In this document: positions 1 through 12,585 of the stretch, piece after piece
How positions within the stretch are numbered: position 1 is the first letter of the stretch
Layout: every line of letters begins with the position of its first letter
NCBI GenBank assembly: GCA_032433595.1
Contig: JASWJB010000109.1
Coordinates: 1 to 64,000 of the forward strand
Length of the DNA stretch: 64,000 nt
Reading direction: 5' to 3'
From: Conoideocrella luteorostrata
Lineage: Eukaryota; Ascomycota; Sordariomycetes; Hypocreales; Clavicipitaceae
Translations under genes and position numbers: made by a program
Notes under the pieces: generated by a model
Database searches by the model: none
Told to the model about the DNA's origin: nothing
The model's input: only the letters and a program-made list of their open reading frames with translations

Positions 1-15
1 CACACACACACACAC
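1..15. repeat. (CA)n microsatellite
   Basis: A simple CA dinucleotide run begins the window and may extend beyond it. Confidence 0.9.
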
Positions 16-460
16 TGCGAAAGGACACGAATTAATTGATGATTGAACGTGTGTGGGATCAGCCATCTCCTCTCTCAGCATACCACCTCAAGGCGCCGAC
101 GAACGCAGGGCATGAGGATTGCTCGGGGAGGGTGGGGGGAGGGGTCACAAAGTGCTCGGTAAGGAATCCAGCTTCACGCAGTACGGAGTACTCATACTCA
201 ACAAGAGGCTGTGCGGGGAAAACAGGCTGAGGAAAGGTCGATGGGGGAGTGGTGGGACACTGGTCGTAGCCAGATGTAGATTCGTTACTCCGTACTCCGT
301 ACCTAACTTATTTTTTAACTAGAAAAATAGGTATAAATGCTTAGATAAGTAATAAAGGCATTATAGGCAGTAGCTTAATTAATGTCTTGCGAGTTGCTAG
401 TTACAAAGGTTAAAAATTATGCCCGCGCTTAGTAAAGGGTTTCTTTAGTGGCCCATAGGT

Positions 461-970
461 GCTATTAGCTGCCTGCTCACGAGAGCTATCTGCCTCATTA
501 ATAATTGAAGCCTCTCCATCGAATATAGTAGTTTAAGCCTCTTCGCCGGGCTTTTTAACCCGCTCCAGAGGGTTATTATGGTATTCTAGCAGCTTGGAAC
601 TCATCGGTAGTATCGCGAAACGCGTTGAAGGGCGTTTTAGTATGTTAGGTTTCAGCAGGTTACGCGGCGCGCGGGTCACTAGAAGTCCCCAGGATAAAAA
701 AGGGGCAAAAGTGGGAAAAGTGGACCCGTGATACATTTGACCAGGCTTACGGGAATCTAGGAGATCGGTGCTATTGGTAGCCTGCTCACATGAGCTGTCT
801 GCCTCACTAATAATTAAAGCCTCCCTATCGAATGTGGTAATTTGAGCCTCTTCGTCGGGCTTATCAAGCCGCTCCAGAGGATTACTGTGATGTTCTGACA
901 TCTTGGAGAATGTTTTGGTGCGCTAGGTTTTGGTAGAAGTCCCCATGAAAAAAAGGAGCAAAAGTGGGTC
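461..970. repeat. Decayed direct duplication, unit about 200-255 bp
   Basis: Two related copies, about 461-717 and 770-970, share a run of similar blocks about 309 bp apart: a stretch coding on the minus strand for a motif like NPLER-KPxEEA, followed by a shared GAAGTCCCC and a GCAAAAGTGGG block. Both copies carry stops or frame breaks. This looks like a piece of a mobile element or a decayed gene duplicated in tandem; I do not recognise the family. The first 460 bases around it hold no convincing gene. Confidence 0.6.
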
Positions 971-1214
971 TGGGAATACATCCATTGCCCCCCTTGCGGA
1001 ATCAAGGAGATACCATTTGATGGCCACTGCACTGCCTTTGCAAAATGAGACATTAATTATACAAACATGTCACATGACTCCTTCCAGGAGACAGGTAATG
1101 TAAAAGGGTCTACGGAGTATCCAAGCGTATGTTGGCTTTCCCACTAGCGCTTTCTGCTAGTGGAAGAAAGCTGCAGTGTTTTGTTAGAACAAAATACTCT
1201 CGACATCAGCCAAA

Positions 1215-4200
1215 ATGATCAAGATATTCGCCCCCTGCGTCTTCGGACTGATCATTTGGCTCTCTTTAGCAGCCATCCCGTCGAGCTACGATTTCCGCAC
1301 GTGGGGCGCCTCATGGATGTTCTTCAAGGCTCAGCACCGTCAGAGCTGTCCACATCCCGAGTGTGAATCAAGGCAACCATCGGTTTCTGCGCCGCATCAG
1401 AACATCTGGGGCGGGCTTGCTGACAAGGAAGCGGACGACGTTATCGACTTCTTGCACCAGCATTCGACCGGCCTTAATCTTACTGCGGAGGATTCTGCCG
1501 GAAGGTGAGAAACCTACATCATCTCATGGACAGCAGAGCACTGACATTTGGAATAGTTGGGATAATAGAATGTATGTGGCCGGCCCCTGCGACAAAACTC
1601 GACTTATGAGTGAGTGTGCGCTGTCTTACATCTTGGCAGTCTGCTCGTGGAGCTCCTGGCCCCAAACAAGAGCGATGCGCTCCCGTACATGAACAAACAG
1701 ACAACAAAGCCTCCGCCACGATGCGCCCGCGCAACTCTAATGTTCGGCGCAACTCCTCAACCCTACCTTCAGGACTATGTAGTTGGCCCGCTTCCCGTTA
1801 CCAACAACACCCGGCTGCAGCCGCTTCAATTCCTCTACAACAATGCCGGCAAAGGGAAACTGGCTGTTGATTTTGCCGATGGTGCCGAGGTGGTTCAGTT
1901 TGCCCATGACGTCGGGCTTTCTGTAGCCGACATTACAAAGATTCTGTGGGATGGGGTGAGTGGCCACGTTATCAGGGGAAGGGGGGGACTACGGACTATT
2001 CTGAGAAATCTTCTAACAACAGCAGACCCTTAACGATACGCTTACCTTGTTGCCGCAATATCCCCCTTGGAAGGAAAATGGCAGGCTGATTGTGTGGTCT
2101 AGTTTCACAAGCAGGCCCACCTCGTTATTTGACTCGGAGACACTTCTTCCGCTTGGTCTCTATTTTGGGCTTGATGTAACAGGACGAGATGCATCAAAGT
2201 GGTCCGTAACGGGATGGTATTATAACGGCGAGTACTACCCAACCACAGCTGAATTCAGGGCCGCCGCAACGTCTACCGGCTTCACAAAACTCGGAGCCAA
2301 CTCGGATGGCTCGTGGGCTCGCATGGACAAGCAAGGTGTCCCTATGAAGCTTGACCACCACCCTCCGCCCATGGCTGTCATGCCCGGTCCGAATCGCTTT
2401 TCCGTAGACCTAAAGGAGAATTACGTCGAGTGGAGTGGGTGCCGGACAGTTTCTACTATAGTCTTTGGTGTTTGTGCGCGTCAGAACTGATACCGATACA
2501 GTGGATTTCTCGTTCTTCCTTTCGTACAACAGAGACAACGGATTGCGCCTCTTCAATGTTCAATACAAGGGCCGACGGATTCTGTACGAAGTATGTTGGC
2601 TGTTACAATCGTACACGTCGGTTATACTGGAGTTGGTTTCTAACTATCTACGCGACTAGTTGGGCCTGCAGGAAGCTCTGGCTCACTACGCGTAAGTGCT
2701 GCTAAGAAAGGGTGCAAAAGGGAAAAAACGCTTTGACTCAGCCCCCCCTAACATCAGATAGAGGAAATGACCCGGTACGGTCTGGTACAACGTAAGACGA
2801 CCCCGATGGCAGCCAGGAATGTCTTGAGCGCTGACCGGATATACCGTTACAGTTACTTTGACAGCAAACCGGGCGTTGGGCCCAGCGCTGTATCTCTTGT
2901 TGATGGTGAGTTTGAGTGCCGACAGTGGGTTGAAACGCCCACCGAAGCTGACAGGGGCGCTGCACTAGGATACGACTGTCCGACATATTCAACCTATCTG
3001 AATGTCACCTACCGCCAAGGTGAAAGAACCCACAGTCGAACGAATGCAATTTGTGAGTTTGGCCCCATCGCGCTCTCAAGATCCGAAGACACCAGCAACT
3101 AACATGCCCCCCTCTACCCCTCCTTCTCCCCTCTCCCAGGTTTGTTCGAATTTGACCAGGGATACCCTATCCAGCGTCATTCTGCTGCTAATTATACGAG
3201 TATTACCAAGAACATTGCTTTTACGGCAAGATCTGTTTCCACTATTGGAAACTACGACTACATGTTCTCGTACAACTTCTTCCTGGATGGGAGCATAGAG
3301 ATCTCGGTGAGGGCTTCTGGATACATACTGGGCGGGTTTTCCGCCAACAACGAGGAATACGGTTGGAAAATTCACGACAATTTGTCCGGCTCCATACATG
3401 ACCACGTTCTCACTTACAAGGCCGATATCGACATATTCGGCGAGAAGAATAGCCTCCAAAAGATAGAATTTGTGCCTGCTACCGTTGAGTAAGTGAGAAT
3501 GTCCAGAAAACTTGGGGCGGACGCGCAGTAGCTGAAGAAGAAAAAATTAAAAACGACAGATATCCGTGGTCAAATGGTGCCAAAAGGAACACAATGAAGA
3601 TTGAGAAATCATTCATCCAGGACGAAAACGAAGCCAAGATCAACTGGGCCCCCAATGGTGCCGCCATGTATGCCATCGTCAACAAGGAAGCCACAAACGC
3701 CTTTGGAGAGTACCCCGGGTACAAGTTCTCCCCTGGTAGGTGATCGGGCCTGATTTGCGATGACATACTGTCTCTAGGGCGGCGGAAGCTAACTGCGTAG
3801 CAACGTCAAATGCCATCTTCCTCACGGTTTCCAATTCGTCCAACGCCATGAACGCCCTGAATTTCGCGGACCATCACTTCTATGTCACGAAGCAGAAGGA
3901 TACAGAAGCTCAAGCCGCACATCCATATAACGTGCTTGATCCGGTAGAGCCAATAATCGACTTTGCCAAGTTCTTTAATGGGGAGTCTCTGGATCAGGAG
4001 GACCTGTAAGCGCCCTCAACACTGACTGACTGACTGACCGACCGACTGGCTGGCTGGCTCCTTGAAGCGAGAGCAAGGAAAACTAACGGCCTCAAAGCGT
4101 CCTTTGGTTCAATCTCGGAATGCACCATGCCCCCCACACCGGCGATCTTCCTAATACCATTACCACGACGGCACACTCCGCTCTTAGAATAGAGCCGCTG

Positions 4201-4489
4201 AACTACCTCGATCTCGATGCCTCCCGCGCTACTTCGCAACAGATCCGGCTGAACTACAAAGACGGCCAGGTGCAGTCTGTCAAGACATTTGGCTCCGACA
4301 ACATAACCTGTCATGTTGGCACGGTATGTCCTTTCTCAGCCCTCAGTTCTGGCCTTGTCGCTAACGAGATTGTGCAAAATACTGTAGAGCCAGCTGACGC
4401 CTAAACTTTGGAGGGACACGGGCACTACGTCGGTTCTCAAGTATCAGTTTGGCGCCAGCTACGAATACGGAGAGGCCGACCTGGTCTAA
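1215..4489 (+). CDS. Secreted copper amine oxidase (topaquinone enzyme), 14 exons
   Basis: Copper amine oxidases oxidise primary amines to aldehydes, releasing ammonia and hydrogen peroxide, with a copper ion and a topaquinone made from an active-site tyrosine. I model exons 1215-1504, 1557-1571, 1640-1955, 2026-2434, 2502-2590, 2660-2691, 2762-2791, 2853-2905, 2969-3052, 3140-3488, 3560-3735, 3801-4005, 4098-4323, 4388-4489. They join in frame to 791 residues, the usual size. Residues 1-20 form a hydrophobic signal peptide. The N3-like and catalytic domains follow, including DPVRSGTT, YDCP, the cofactor motif GNYDYMFSY (Tyr codon 3253-3255), the HDH copper pair in GSIHDHVL, and LWFNLGMHH near the C-terminus. 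Stops seen in a naive reading fall inside introns, for example TAA at 2792-2852. Exon 2 is only 15 nt. It resembles the amiloride-sensitive amine oxidase-like fungal group. The substrate cannot be read from sequence. Confidence 0.9.
4021..4059. repeat. Short CTGA/CTGG tandem repeat inside an intron
   Basis: Four-base repeats (CTGA then CCGA then CTGG) lie in intron 12 of the amine oxidase gene, lengthening it to 92 bp. Confidence 0.8.
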
Positions 4490-5114
4490 TTACCGTTCCC
4501 GCCCATCGTCGCCTTCGCACTACTACTGTATGTATGTATGCCGTCACATATGTTTTCGACAAGAACATGGACATTGATCTTGCCCCGATCCGAGTACAAG
4601 ATGGCCGATGAGGAAGTACGTACCCAGTCCTTATCCTGTTTCACTTCAAAACGAAGGGTGCTTTTGCCCTCACTTCTACATCCTGTTTTTCTTATTTGCT
4701 TGAACCAGCATTGTTAGCAGAAGGATACACTTCAGCACCATGGTGCCAGATACATTGTCATATAAAATAGACTTCTCTGTCCAAGTCTGTTGTTTATCGG
4801 CGACTAGCACCGCTGTAATGGGCTATGGAACGTAACCTTGATCATCTGTGATCTCGTACAGCTAATTGGTCGACCACAGCGAGCGAGAGTTTCCGACCAC
4901 CTTATTGGTATGGTAGGAGCTCTAGCCACGACCGTGAAGAAAGAATCTTGTGAAATTGTGAGGCTCGGTTGTCCCAAAGTAAGTTGACATCTTCCTGTTC
5001 ACCACTTGTAAGAGGCTATGCCTTGCATACGAGGTCTCGGATGCGCCGGGGCGGTAGCTGCGATGTCTGTCGAGGCGGCTTAATCAGAAGATTGCTGTGG
5101 GCGAGAGTCTCGTT
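4490..5114. other. Intergenic, no gene seen
   Basis: This is the region downstream of the amine oxidase gene. Only short random frames are present and no promoter or repeat is convincing. Confidence 0.5.
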
Positions 5115-5470
5115 AACTAATGAGGGTGCGGTGGACGGTGCTGCTATGGACAATGCTGTTACGGATAATGCGGTTCTTGGCAATACTATCGAAGGTCTTG
5201 ATGGCCGATGATGCTGCTGCCGCAGATGCTGCCGACGAGGGTTTTGTTACTTAACGCTGTTGCTACGGACGATGTTGCTATAGATGATATTGCTACAGAT
5301 GTAGGTTTTGTTACCTAATACTACTACTACGAATAATATTACTATAGATAATACTGCTATAAATAATTTTATTATTATTTCTTATAAAATTATTTTATAT
5401 TTTATATTTTAATGTTTTTTTATAATCCCTTATTAACTTATTTAGTAATAATAAAATATATTAAATACTA
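5115..5470. repeat. Degenerate 9-12 bp tandem repeat grading into AT-only sequence
   Basis: Units of the type GCTACGGATAAT repeat imperfectly. They are GC-mixed at the left end and become almost pure A/T by 5330-5470. A block reading GTTTTGTTAC recurs at about 5241 and 5308. The gradient fits C-to-T decay of an old repeat spreading from the right. Confidence 0.55.
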
Positions 5471-5577
5471 CCCATACCCTGCTAGGGGATATTAATCAAT
5501 AATTCTACGGGTTGATTTCTTCGATCAACTCGACTGTCCCCTCTTCTTCATCTCTATCCTTCCCACCCAACATCGAC

Positions 5578-6663
5578 CATGGCTTCTGAAAGGTGAAGAA
5601 ATCACACTCCTTTTTTTTTTTTTTCCGATAAAAGCAGACAGCTCACCAAGCTCTTAGACAAACCGAGACGACCTTTTTCACCTCTGACGAAGACAATCGC
5701 CCGTTCATCAAAGCCGCTGATTCGGTTAGTAATTGTGCAGCCTCCTACATTCCTCTCTTCACAGGAAGACCGCTTGCTCATGGTAATTTCTAAAACCCAA
5801 GATTTCGCGTCAGGGATAAAGTCTACCTGCTGGCCCTGATGGGACTCGCGAGGGTCCTTACCGGGTTGCTTTATACCGACTTAGGCCATCATCTACCGCA
5901 TATGTAAACGTCTTGTCTCTTTCCCAACTGTAGGTCCTCTTTCTGCTGCCTACCTGACCGCCTGAAGCCTGCTTACTAACGCTTCAAAGTTGGCTTCGTC
6001 ACTGGTGGCGCCGATGAGACCCTGGTGACTTCATCTTGCTCGATGACTGGTCAGCTAAAGAAAATACAGCGGGTGTCGAGTTCTCACATCGGGGACTGCT
6101 AACGTTGCTCTGTCAGGAATCATGGTGACATGCTATCAGTTATGCCGTCAATAGTACTGCAGCTTGTAGCCTGCAAGGCGCTGCGTAGCGGACAGCGAAA
6201 CCGGTATTGCCAACCGTCAATACTGGCGGCGGGGTCTTTGGGTCTATTGGTATGTGAGGCCCACCTCTCTGCATATCTACAGCCTCACTTTCGGTACGAG
6301 GTACAGTCACTGCAAATCAGGCCACACACGGCATCCCAGGCGGGGTTGAGAGGTGGTCGTAAGGCCGCAGAGCAGGAAGCGCAAGACAAACACAGATACC
6401 CAGGCTCATGCTCGGGAGCCGCATATATGTGTTGCTGCATACACTGGGATTTCTGTCCTCAATCTGGGTGTACAAGTCAATCACATACCTCTTGCAGAGA
6501 GAGAAGTGGTGGGTTCGACCGGTTGCAGCCTATATTTCTGGGATGGTTGATCATTGCGACGGAGGTGTGTCAGGTGTCAGCACACAAACAGTGCAGAAGG
6601 TCCCAACGAGAAAGACAGGGGAGGTTGACCCCTGTAGACACTTGCATATGTATGCAGGTTTAG
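5578..6663 (+). pseudogene. Unassigned, possibly broken multi-exon gene
   Basis: Several short exon-like stretches with plausible splice sites follow an ATG at 5579. One piece reads TETTFFTSDEDNRPFIKAAD (about 5660-5718) and another a hydrophobic DKVYLLALMGLARVLTG stretch (about 5815-5870). No single splice model keeps the frame open to the end. A long frame at 6130-6663 has no recognisable domain. It could be a decayed gene or one whose introns I cannot place. I do not recognise the family. Confidence 0.25.
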
Positions 6664-6947
6664 GGGCTATCTAGAGGCTGTTACAATCACTGGAGGAACG
6701 TGGTACCAGGACAAGATCAGTCCAGGCCACGTCACTTGCCTCTTTCCCACTTTCAGATTTTGTTGGTTGCGACTGCGCCGTCTTTTCGCGCAAATAAGGC
6801 CGACCGTATGCTGTTCGTAACACGCGCTCTGTCCTTGGAGGGCTGTCCGAACCATACATAGTCCCTTCATCTGAAAGCGGCGGGCTGACGTTGCAGGACT
6901 GAGTGACCCTTCCAGATCCGACACAGTGTCTGCTTCGCAATTGAGAC

Positions 6948-9900
6948 GTGCACACTGAACCGGCTGGGCAAGAGAGAACAGAAGCCATGGACGATCTAGA
7001 AGCAGCGCTTCTGGATGCGCAAGCGCCCAAAATTCATATCAATCATGTCATCATCCAGCTTGAACCTGTATTCGAAAACACTGGGAAAGATGACGTTGAA
7101 AGGGCTATCCGGGTGGCTCAAGAAAATCGCGAAAGAGATCCTAATGATCATGAGAACCTAGCATGGTATTTGAATGATCTCGGGCAGGAACTCGGTCAAA
7201 GATCTACCATGTCTGGACAAGTGGCTGATCTAGAAGCGGCCATTCTACTCCTTCGAGAAGCTGTCAACATGACACCGGAAAACAACGATAATAGGATGGG
7301 ACGCCTAAACAATCTTGGACTTGCGCTACGACTCAAACATGAGAAATCTGGAGACATGGCTGCTTTGGAAGCAGCCATCTCGTTTGCGCAAGAGGCTGTC
7401 AACGCAACACCCGAACATCATCAGAACCGGCCCATGTATCTGAGAAATCTCTCTGCTCATCTGGGAAACAAGTACAGAAAGTCTTTGATGGGTTCTGATA
7501 TAGAAGCTGCCTGAAGGCCTGCACGAAAACCTGTCGAATTGACCCCTGGAAATCACCCAGACCGCGCAGGGCATCTACTCAATCTCGGAATTATTCTTGG
7601 CGACAAATACATGAGCACTGCAAACACGGCTGCTCTCGAGGATGCCTTCAAAGTTGCGCAACAGGCAGTTGACGCGGCGCCGGAAGGACACCCAGGACGG
7701 CCAGGTTGCTTGGGGAATCTGGCATGTCAACTCAACCACAAGCATAGAGCAACGGGAGATACGGCTTATCTCAACCAGGCAATACTAGTCGAGCAAGAAC
7801 TTATCGATTTACTACCTGAGAATTATCCGGACAGGGCCGTTTATCTCGGCAATCTCGGATCTAGTCTTCTCAGGAGGTACAAAAGCATTCGGGCAATAGC
7901 TGATCTGGAAGATGCTATCTGGTATGCACGAGAGGCCATCACGGTATTACCATCCACCAACCGTCTAGAACAAGCCAAGTACTTGAATCACTTAGGGACG
8001 AGGCTTTGCGACCTGTTTAAAAGAACAGGGGAAAAATCTGATCTTGAAGAGGCAATCCAGGCTACGCGAGACGCTATCAGAATCACACCCAAGGATCACC
8101 TGAGCCGGGCAGCGTATCACACCATCCTTGGATATCAACTAAGAGACAAATTCACAATAACGGGAGCAATAGGCGATCTAGATGAAGCTATCGAGGCCTT
8201 GAAAACATCAATCCAAATGACGCCAGATGAAAATCATGTCCAAGTGGCAAATTTTCACAATCTTGGCCTTCAATTCGGTGACAGATACAGAGCTTCTGGG
8301 AAAACAGCTGATTTAACCATGGCTATTCAATTTATTGAGAAATCCGTGGAAATGGGACCAAGAGATGACCCGTATCGGGCCGTATATTTGATCAGCCTTG
8401 GAATCCAGCTTCAATATAGATGCAAGATGGCCCTAGAAAGAGACGATCTCATCAAGTCCATTTCAAGCTTTCAAACTGCCCTAGACCAGCCCAACGCTCT
8501 AGTGCAGTATCGGGCATTGGCAGGGATGTATCTCATGCACGCCTATGCAGCGCTGCCAGACTGGGAGAAAGCGTATAGCACTGCATGTATGGCTGTTCAT
8601 CTGGCCTCTAGATCGACGGCGCGATCTCTCGAGGCTCCCGACAAGCAGTACATTCTTGCCCAAAATGCCGGGCTGGGGTCAGACGCGGCAGCAATGGCTT
8701 TGCATGCCGGGAGAGTGCCACTGGATGCCCTGGATCTGCTCGAAGAGGGCCGCGGTGTGCTAGCGACCTCTCTCGAAGACATGCGGGTAGATATCGTCGA
8801 CTTGCGAAGCAGCCATCCCAGCCTGGCCGAGCAATTTTCTCGTCTCAGGGCGCGACTGGACCAGCCTCTTGCCCGCAGCTATATCTCGACCGTGGCGAAC
8901 CAGACAATCCAGTCTTCTCAGCGCTACCAGGACGGCAAAGACATGGATGCAGTGATTGAGGAGATCCGGAAAAATAAGGGCTTTGAGCGCTTTCTGCGTG
9001 CCCCCAGTGAAGGCGACATGCGACGTGCAGCAGGAGACGGGCCTATCGTCGTCATCAATGTTAGCAAGCATCGCTGTGACGCGATTCTAGTGGAGGAGAA
9101 AGAGATTCAGCTGCTGCCCCTGCCAGATCTTCTAAGTCAGGAAATAGAGGAACGAGCAAGGCAAGGTAGCCTAGACCGCCCGAAGGTGTTGGAGTGGCTC
9201 TGGGATGCGATCGCAAGCCCCGTCCTCATGGCGCTCAAGTTGGAGCAGCCCTGCTCCGGCGATGACTGGCCTCATATTTTGGTGGATCCCGACGGGGCCT
9301 CTGACAAAGTTTCCGCTACATGCGGCAGGCTATCATGATCGGAACTCGTCAGAAACAGTTCTAGATAGGGTCATGTCGTCTTACAGTTCCTCCATCAAAG
9401 CCATCATACATGGACGCCGGCGTCCCAGTCCGCAAATTGCACCGGCATCGTCGACGACGAGCGCGCTCCTTGTCGCCATGCAAGACACGCCACATATGAG
9501 CAATCCTCTTCCTTCTGCACCTGAAGAGGTGTCCGCTGTACGCAGCTTCTGCGGGTCCATGCAAATCGTCAGTGTCGAACCTCGGCAGACCAAGAAGGAA
9601 GTGACGGAGCATCTGAAAAACTGCAGGCTCTTCCATTTTGCAGGGCACGGGTTCACGGACAACACAGACCCCTCTCGAAGTCTTCTAGCCCTAAGAGACT
9701 GGAGAAAGGATCCGTTGACGGTCCGCACCCTACTCGACATGAACCTGCACAAGTACATGCCCTTTCTCGCCTACCTCTCGGCCTGTGGGACTGGTCAGAT
9801 CCACGAACAGAAGTTTGTGGACGAGAGCCTCCATCTGATCAGCGCGTGCCAATTGGCAGGATTCCGACACGTAATTGGCACTCTGTGGGAGATGGATGAT

Positions 9901-10227
9901 GCAACGTGCGTCGACGTGGCAAAGCACACCTACGGCATCATGGGGGCGAGGGGCATAACAGACAGGACAGTATGTCTGGGACTACATCATGCGGCAAGGG
10001 AACTACGAGACCGCTGGGTGGCCGCGGGAAAGCCGCCTCTGGCTAGAAAATGGGAAAGCGGGGAGGACGATAAGGTGGTTGACAATGACTTCAACGCGAC
10101 AAGGAAGCAGCGTGGCGGGTCTCCAACAGGCATAGGGCAGAGAGATGTCCAGATTTGCGACGAGGACGAGGAGGGAAACAGTCAGCGCCCTGCGAATTGG
10201 GTTCCCTATGTCCACTTCGGAGTCTAA
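6948..10227 (+). pseudogene. TPR-CHAT protein, disrupted by one stop and one frameshift
   Basis: The N-terminal two thirds (to about 8500) is a run of roughly 45-residue TPR units of the form DLEAAI..A..TP..HP.RA..L.NLG. The C-terminal part is a CHAT domain, a caspase/separase-clan protease fold, with the dyad histidine in HFAGHG (9646-9648) and cysteine in LSACGTG (9784-9786). No intron is needed. Two lesions break it: an in-frame TGA at 7512-7514 inside a TPR unit, and a +1 shift in the TTTT run near 9277-9280, after which the DPxGPL..FPLHAAG segment continues in the next frame. Otherwise conservation across both breaks is good, so the damage is recent or an assembly error. TPR-CHAT proteins are linked to regulated proteolysis and cell-death-like responses in microbes; a specific role here is inference. 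Starts at 6948 or 6987 are both possible. Confidence 0.85.
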
Positions 10228-10466
10228 TCTACATAAACCAGTTTTTTGTTGTCCAACACAGGCAACGGCTTGCAACAACCCGGAGCCTTAGCGCTCTGTA
10301 GACCGTGACGGCTATGATTATGGCAACTTTTTTGCATTCAAGTGTGCATAGTTGTCCACAAGATTTTGTCAAAATTTGCGTGGCTAAGTCCTTCTTGTTT
10401 CTGACGACGCTGACCGGCCAATGACTCCTGACAGCCTGCATTATGCCTCGTTTCCCATTGGCCGCG

Positions 10467-12093
10467 TCATCCTCGCCCAGATCCAGTCTCTCTCAACAAG
10501 GCCGCTTCTTGCTGGCGCATCCGGCCCCGGATAACGCGAAACAGCGCCTTCCTTAAATAATGGTTGCGGCGCTGACTGGACAGCCCCTTTGTGACGAGAA
10601 TGAGCGTGGATCGCAGCGTCTCCAGTTGCGACGCCGGCGTTTGCTCATTGATGGCCTCGATGCACTGGCTACCGGCAAGCACAAGAGGTATGACAATGAA
10701 GAGATCCATGGCATCGAACCGCGTGGCGTAGATAGTAAGAGTCGGGCGAGGGTTTGGAGATATTTTCTGGTTTCGGCGACGATTGTTCGTGGTGGTGCAT
10801 CTTGATTCGGCCCAGTGTAAAGCAAGGGTTCGTACATGGCTAGTACGAGATGGTAGAAATATAAGCTGCATGTATGGCTCAATGTTAGTAGCTTTCAATC
10901 CCCGTCGATGCCGCAGCACCCAGGGAAACAAGCACCTTGTTGGTGCTCTGCGTACTTTAATGACAACCGGACCCGAATGACAGACAAGATGCATACTGAA
11001 GCTGCAGCTGTGCAGGACGAATAGTGGTCTTTGGCTGGAGCTGGCCCGGCAAGCCATCAAACCATGTTATCAATCGCGATCGAAGCGTGTTGGCTCTGGC
11101 GAGGCTCATCTTTGCGACATCCGCGTAGGCTGCCTGGCAAAACTCGTTCATTATGACCCGGAACTGAGATCTCGTTTTGAAGATTTGGCCAAAATACGAC
11201 GGTGTACGGCTATGTTTGAGGGGATACTTGACCCATATTTCCCCATACCACTGTGCGTCTTCCGACGGATCTGGCAGCGGCCAGCCTGGAGGCGCCTCGA
11301 GCAATGGTGAGAACATGGAGGAGAAGCCGACGAGCCTTCACGCACATGCGCGAAAAAACCATCAGCAGCACTCCCACTAACACTCCACTACACCTGCAAA
11401 GCGATACCGAACCTTTTACGTTTCCCAGTTGTACAAGGCCCAGGCGGTCGTGAATGCCCTGCCGTTCCGTATTCTGTCGTTCTGTCGCCCGGCGGCGCGG
11501 TGCAACAGGCCAACTTTTTGAGCTAGGGCAACGACGTGCACCCTGTACGCCTGTCCAATCTCATCGAGCCTACAGAGGTTGTGGAAGACATTGAGGAGCA
11601 TGCCGGCCTGCACAGTGGTGGGTCGCGGCTCGGTAGCCTCTAGTTCCCAGAGCCGTTTTGCTTCGGCGATGAAGCGATGCAGCAGCGTATGCGGGTTCCA
11701 GTACTCGGCGCGATTCACAAAACGGGGATAGCAGACCTAGGATGAGACGAACGAATCAGGCAAGGGGACAGGGCTTGCTGTCCAGGCTGGCATTGGTGTC
11801 CCGCAAATGGGCTCTGTGCAGCCGATGTCGCCTCGTAAATCACCGAATCCAGGTACGCATTGTCCGGGACGAATTCCTCCGGCATCCCAGGCAGGTATGG
11901 GACCTCATGTCGGGAACCGGGTTTCAGGCGAAACGGCCATTTGCAGCAAAACATCGCCCGCCTTGACATGGTTGAGGATCGTTGGGCTGTCGGTTCCGGA
12001 TCTGATCATGTTAAACACGCTCCGGGCATCCTGATCCGGCAAGCTCTTCAAAAGTCCTAGTACTTCCGTATTGGCCATGGATCGATGCTGCAA
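10467..12093 (-). pseudogene. Decayed fungal-specific transcription factor (Nit-4-like C-terminal region)
   Basis: Minus-strand segments match, in order, the long regulatory region of a large Zn2Cys6 regulator family: LLKSLPDQDA near 12050, ILNHVKAGDVLLQ, MPEEFVPDNAYLDS near 11870, NRAEYWNPHTL at 11715, ATEPRPTTVQAG, WPLPDPSEDAQWYGEIWVKY near 11280, MYEPLL, and AMDLFIVIPLVLAG near 10720. Two introns are likely (11336-11419 and 10866-10996). At least three single-base insertions break the frame: the CCC near 11912-11914, one near 10736-10739 and one near 10719-10723. The binuclear zinc cluster is absent upstream, and about 60-80 residues expected between 11850 and 11715 are missing or lie in an unresolved intron. 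It is therefore unlikely to make a working regulator. Confidence 0.75.
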
Positions 12094-12527
12094 GTCATCG
12101 TGTTGTCGCTTGAAAGCCTGTGACGACGTCTCTCCCGATTGTGTGGAGTATTGGCATCGCGTGCCCCGCTCTGCGCAACGACGACACGATGGCCTTTCCC
12201 CGGTGCACTACCCGTAGGAACCCTGGTTTTAGTATTTGTGCGTAATCTCTCTCTTGAACTCTCTCTTGAAACAAAGATACGGCACCTTGACTCGAAGGAT
12301 TGTAAGAGGGAATGCACAGCAAGAACAACAAACGAGGGCGCTACAAAATACAGGGAGTTTTGCCTCGCAAAAAAAGACAGGCGGCCTTCTTTTGGCAAGG
12401 CCAACCCCGGCTTTTGTTTTCCGAGCCGTGTTTTAGGCTTTCGAGCGGGCAGACTGACAACTTTTGCGGGACCGGCCGTAGACAGAGAGACTGCGGTGGC
12501 ACCTTGGGGAGAGTGAACGGACTCGGA

Positions 12528-12585
12528 GAGACACACAGACAGACACACAGACAAGACACACAGACAGACAAGACAGACAGACCGC
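12528..12585. repeat. CAGACA-type microsatellite
   Basis: Imperfect ACACAGACAGACA units run through this stretch. Confidence 0.85.

Noticed and set aside
2791..2796. Apparent stop codon in the copper amine oxidase gene
   Set aside because: It lies within a 61-bp GTAAGA...TTACAG intron (2792-2852); the spliced frame reads SGTT-YFDS without a break.
12057..12554. 165-residue minus-strand frame
   Set aside because: Its N-terminus is the translated CAGACA microsatellite and the rest shows no family features.
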